From NCBI RefSeq assembly GCF_003932505.1, contig NZ_QZMU01000001.1, positions 558,001 to 622,000 of the forward strand: DNA of 64,000 nucleotides, read 5' to 3'. Positions 63,336 to 64,000 of the stretch are shown here, one piece after another (position 1 is the first letter of the stretch; each line of letters starts with the position of its first letter). The notes beneath the pieces are model-generated. The model saw only the letters and a list, made by a program, of their open reading frames with translations. It did not search any database and was not told the DNA's origin. Source of the DNA: Thiohalobacter thiocyanaticus (lineage in GTDB: Bacteria > Pseudomonadota > Gammaproteobacteria > Thiohalobacterales > Thiohalobacteraceae). The translations under genes were made by a program, and so were the position numbers.

Positions 63336-64000
63336 CCCGGCAGGCGCCGCGCATCTGGCGGGTCCTCGGCGACAAGCGCGGGGACAACGGCCAGGTCGAG
63401 GTCATCGCCGAGGCCCTGGCCCGGCAGCACGGCTGGGAATCCGAACTCCGCCATCTGGAGATGCGGCCCAGATACGTGTTCGGCAAGCCGCGCGTCGGCC
63501 CCACCCTGTATCACCTGGACCCCGAACGGTCCGACGCCCTGGAGCCACCCTGGCCCGATCTCATCCTGACCAGCGGCCGCCGCCCGGCGAATGCCGCCCT
63601 CTGGATCAAAAAGCAGTCCGGCGGCCGCACGCGCATCGTGCTGGTGGGCAAGCCCTCGGGCTGGATGTCGCACTTCGATCTGATCATCACCAGTGCCGAG
63701 ACCCTGCCCGCCCCCTTCCCCAATGTGCTGCACATCGGCCTGCCGCTGATGCAGCTCGACCCGGACCGGCTCGAGGCCGGCCGCGCCCAGTGGCAGGCGG
63801 CCTTCGTCGATCTGCCCCGGCCGCTGGTGGTCTTTCTGATCGGCGGGCCGACCAATCCCTTCGTCTACAACGCCGACGTGGTGCGGCGCCTGCGCGCGCG
63901 CATCGATCAGGTGCTGGCCGCCGGCGGCACCCCCTGGCTGGTCGGCTCGCGCCGCACCCCGAAGCCCTTCATGCAGCGGCTGCGGCAGGGTCTGCCCGCA
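63332..64000 (+). CDS. ELM1-family protein (partial)
   Basis: A frame opened by TTG at 63332, overlapping the sulfotransferase stop (TTGA), and running off the right edge after 223 codons. The opening RIWRVLGDKRGDNGQVEVIA and DLILTSGRRPANAALWIK with FPNVLHIGLPLM are typical of the bacterial 'mitochondrial fission ELM1' family, which has a GT-B-like fold and occurs in polysaccharide clusters. Probably a glycosyltransferase-like enzyme; not proven. Confidence 0.8.
   Translation, partial: MTRQAPRIWRVLGDKRGDNGQVEVIAEALARQHGWESELRHLEMRPRYVFGKPRVGPTLYHLDPERSDALEPPWPDLILTSGRRPANAALWIKKQSGGRTRIVLVGKPSGWMSHFDLIITSAETLPAPFPNVLHIGLPLMQLDPDRLEAGRAQWQAAFVDLPRPLVVFLIGGPTNPFVYNADVVRRLRARIDQVLAAGGTPWLVGSRRTPKPFMQRLRQGLPA

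Overview
The window is high-GC DNA, densely packed with overlapping operons, and looks like a gammaproteobacterial chromosome. A sulfur-oxidising, salt-adapted relative of the Chromatiales or Ectothiorhodospiraceae is my best guess. The support is a TsdBA-type thiosulfate dehydrogenase pair, an N-type ATPase operon, a large trehalose block and a B12-dependent class II ribonucleotide reductase. The taxonomic call is inference. No 16S, phage or IS transposase gene is visible, and there is no CRISPR array.

Layout. 1-2.7 kb: end of an exported protein, a NodIJ/Drr-type ABC exporter, a nested palindromic repeat and a NUDIX hydrolase. 2.7-7.2 kb: the alpha-E / ATP-grasp / Anbu proteasome-like / zinc metallopeptidase cluster, a conserved but functionally unsolved bacterial module. 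7.3-12.3 kb: a small protein, tRNA-Arg(ACG), a frameshifted CBS gene, class II RNR (nrdJ), Fpg and a PilZ protein. 12.5-24.2 kb: transaldolase, then DUF5752-TreT-TreZ-TreY facing GlgX, and a COG2187 kinase-like gene. 24.5-32.2 kb (minus strand): nicotinamidase, nicotinate phosphoribosyltransferase, a phosphoribosyltransferase, DUF5335, an alpha/beta hydrolase, PRPP synthetase and a P2-type cation ATPase. 32.5-45.6 kb (plus strand): archaeal-type fructose-1,6-bisphosphatase, the complete N-ATPase operon with a cation/proton antiporter gene inserted in it, then a beta-phosphoglucomutase/trehalose-phosphatase fusion and a GH65 phosphorylase.

46.0-50.1 kb: an arsenic resistance operon (arsR, arsC, acr3, a DUF318 permease, a Cys-ended small protein, a redox-disulfide protein). 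50.2-54.9 kb: DUF3050, a Bax-like glucosaminidase, a polysaccharide deacetylase and tsdBA. 54.9-64.0 kb: a surface-polysaccharide locus with three paralogous sulfotransferases, two methyltransferases, a split O-antigen ligase/polymerase, a glycosyltransferase-like protein, a Fur-box-controlled DUF6746 protein and an ELM1-family protein cut by the window end.

How it fits together. The stretch from about 12.5 to 45.6 kb reads as a physiological unit for salt, energy or desiccation stress. It makes trehalose from glycogen (TreY/TreZ, GlgX) or from sugar nucleotides (TreT), breaks disaccharides down by phosphorolysis (GH65 with beta-PGM), renews PRPP and NAD, and moves ions through an N-ATPase, an antiporter and a P-type pump. 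A decayed 25-nt copy of the tRNA-Arg 3' half at 45.8 kb, about 38 kb from the intact tRNA-Arg, suggests this block may once have been an integrated island. Four copies of a dRS3-like palindrome and several other inverted repeats mark the gene borders.
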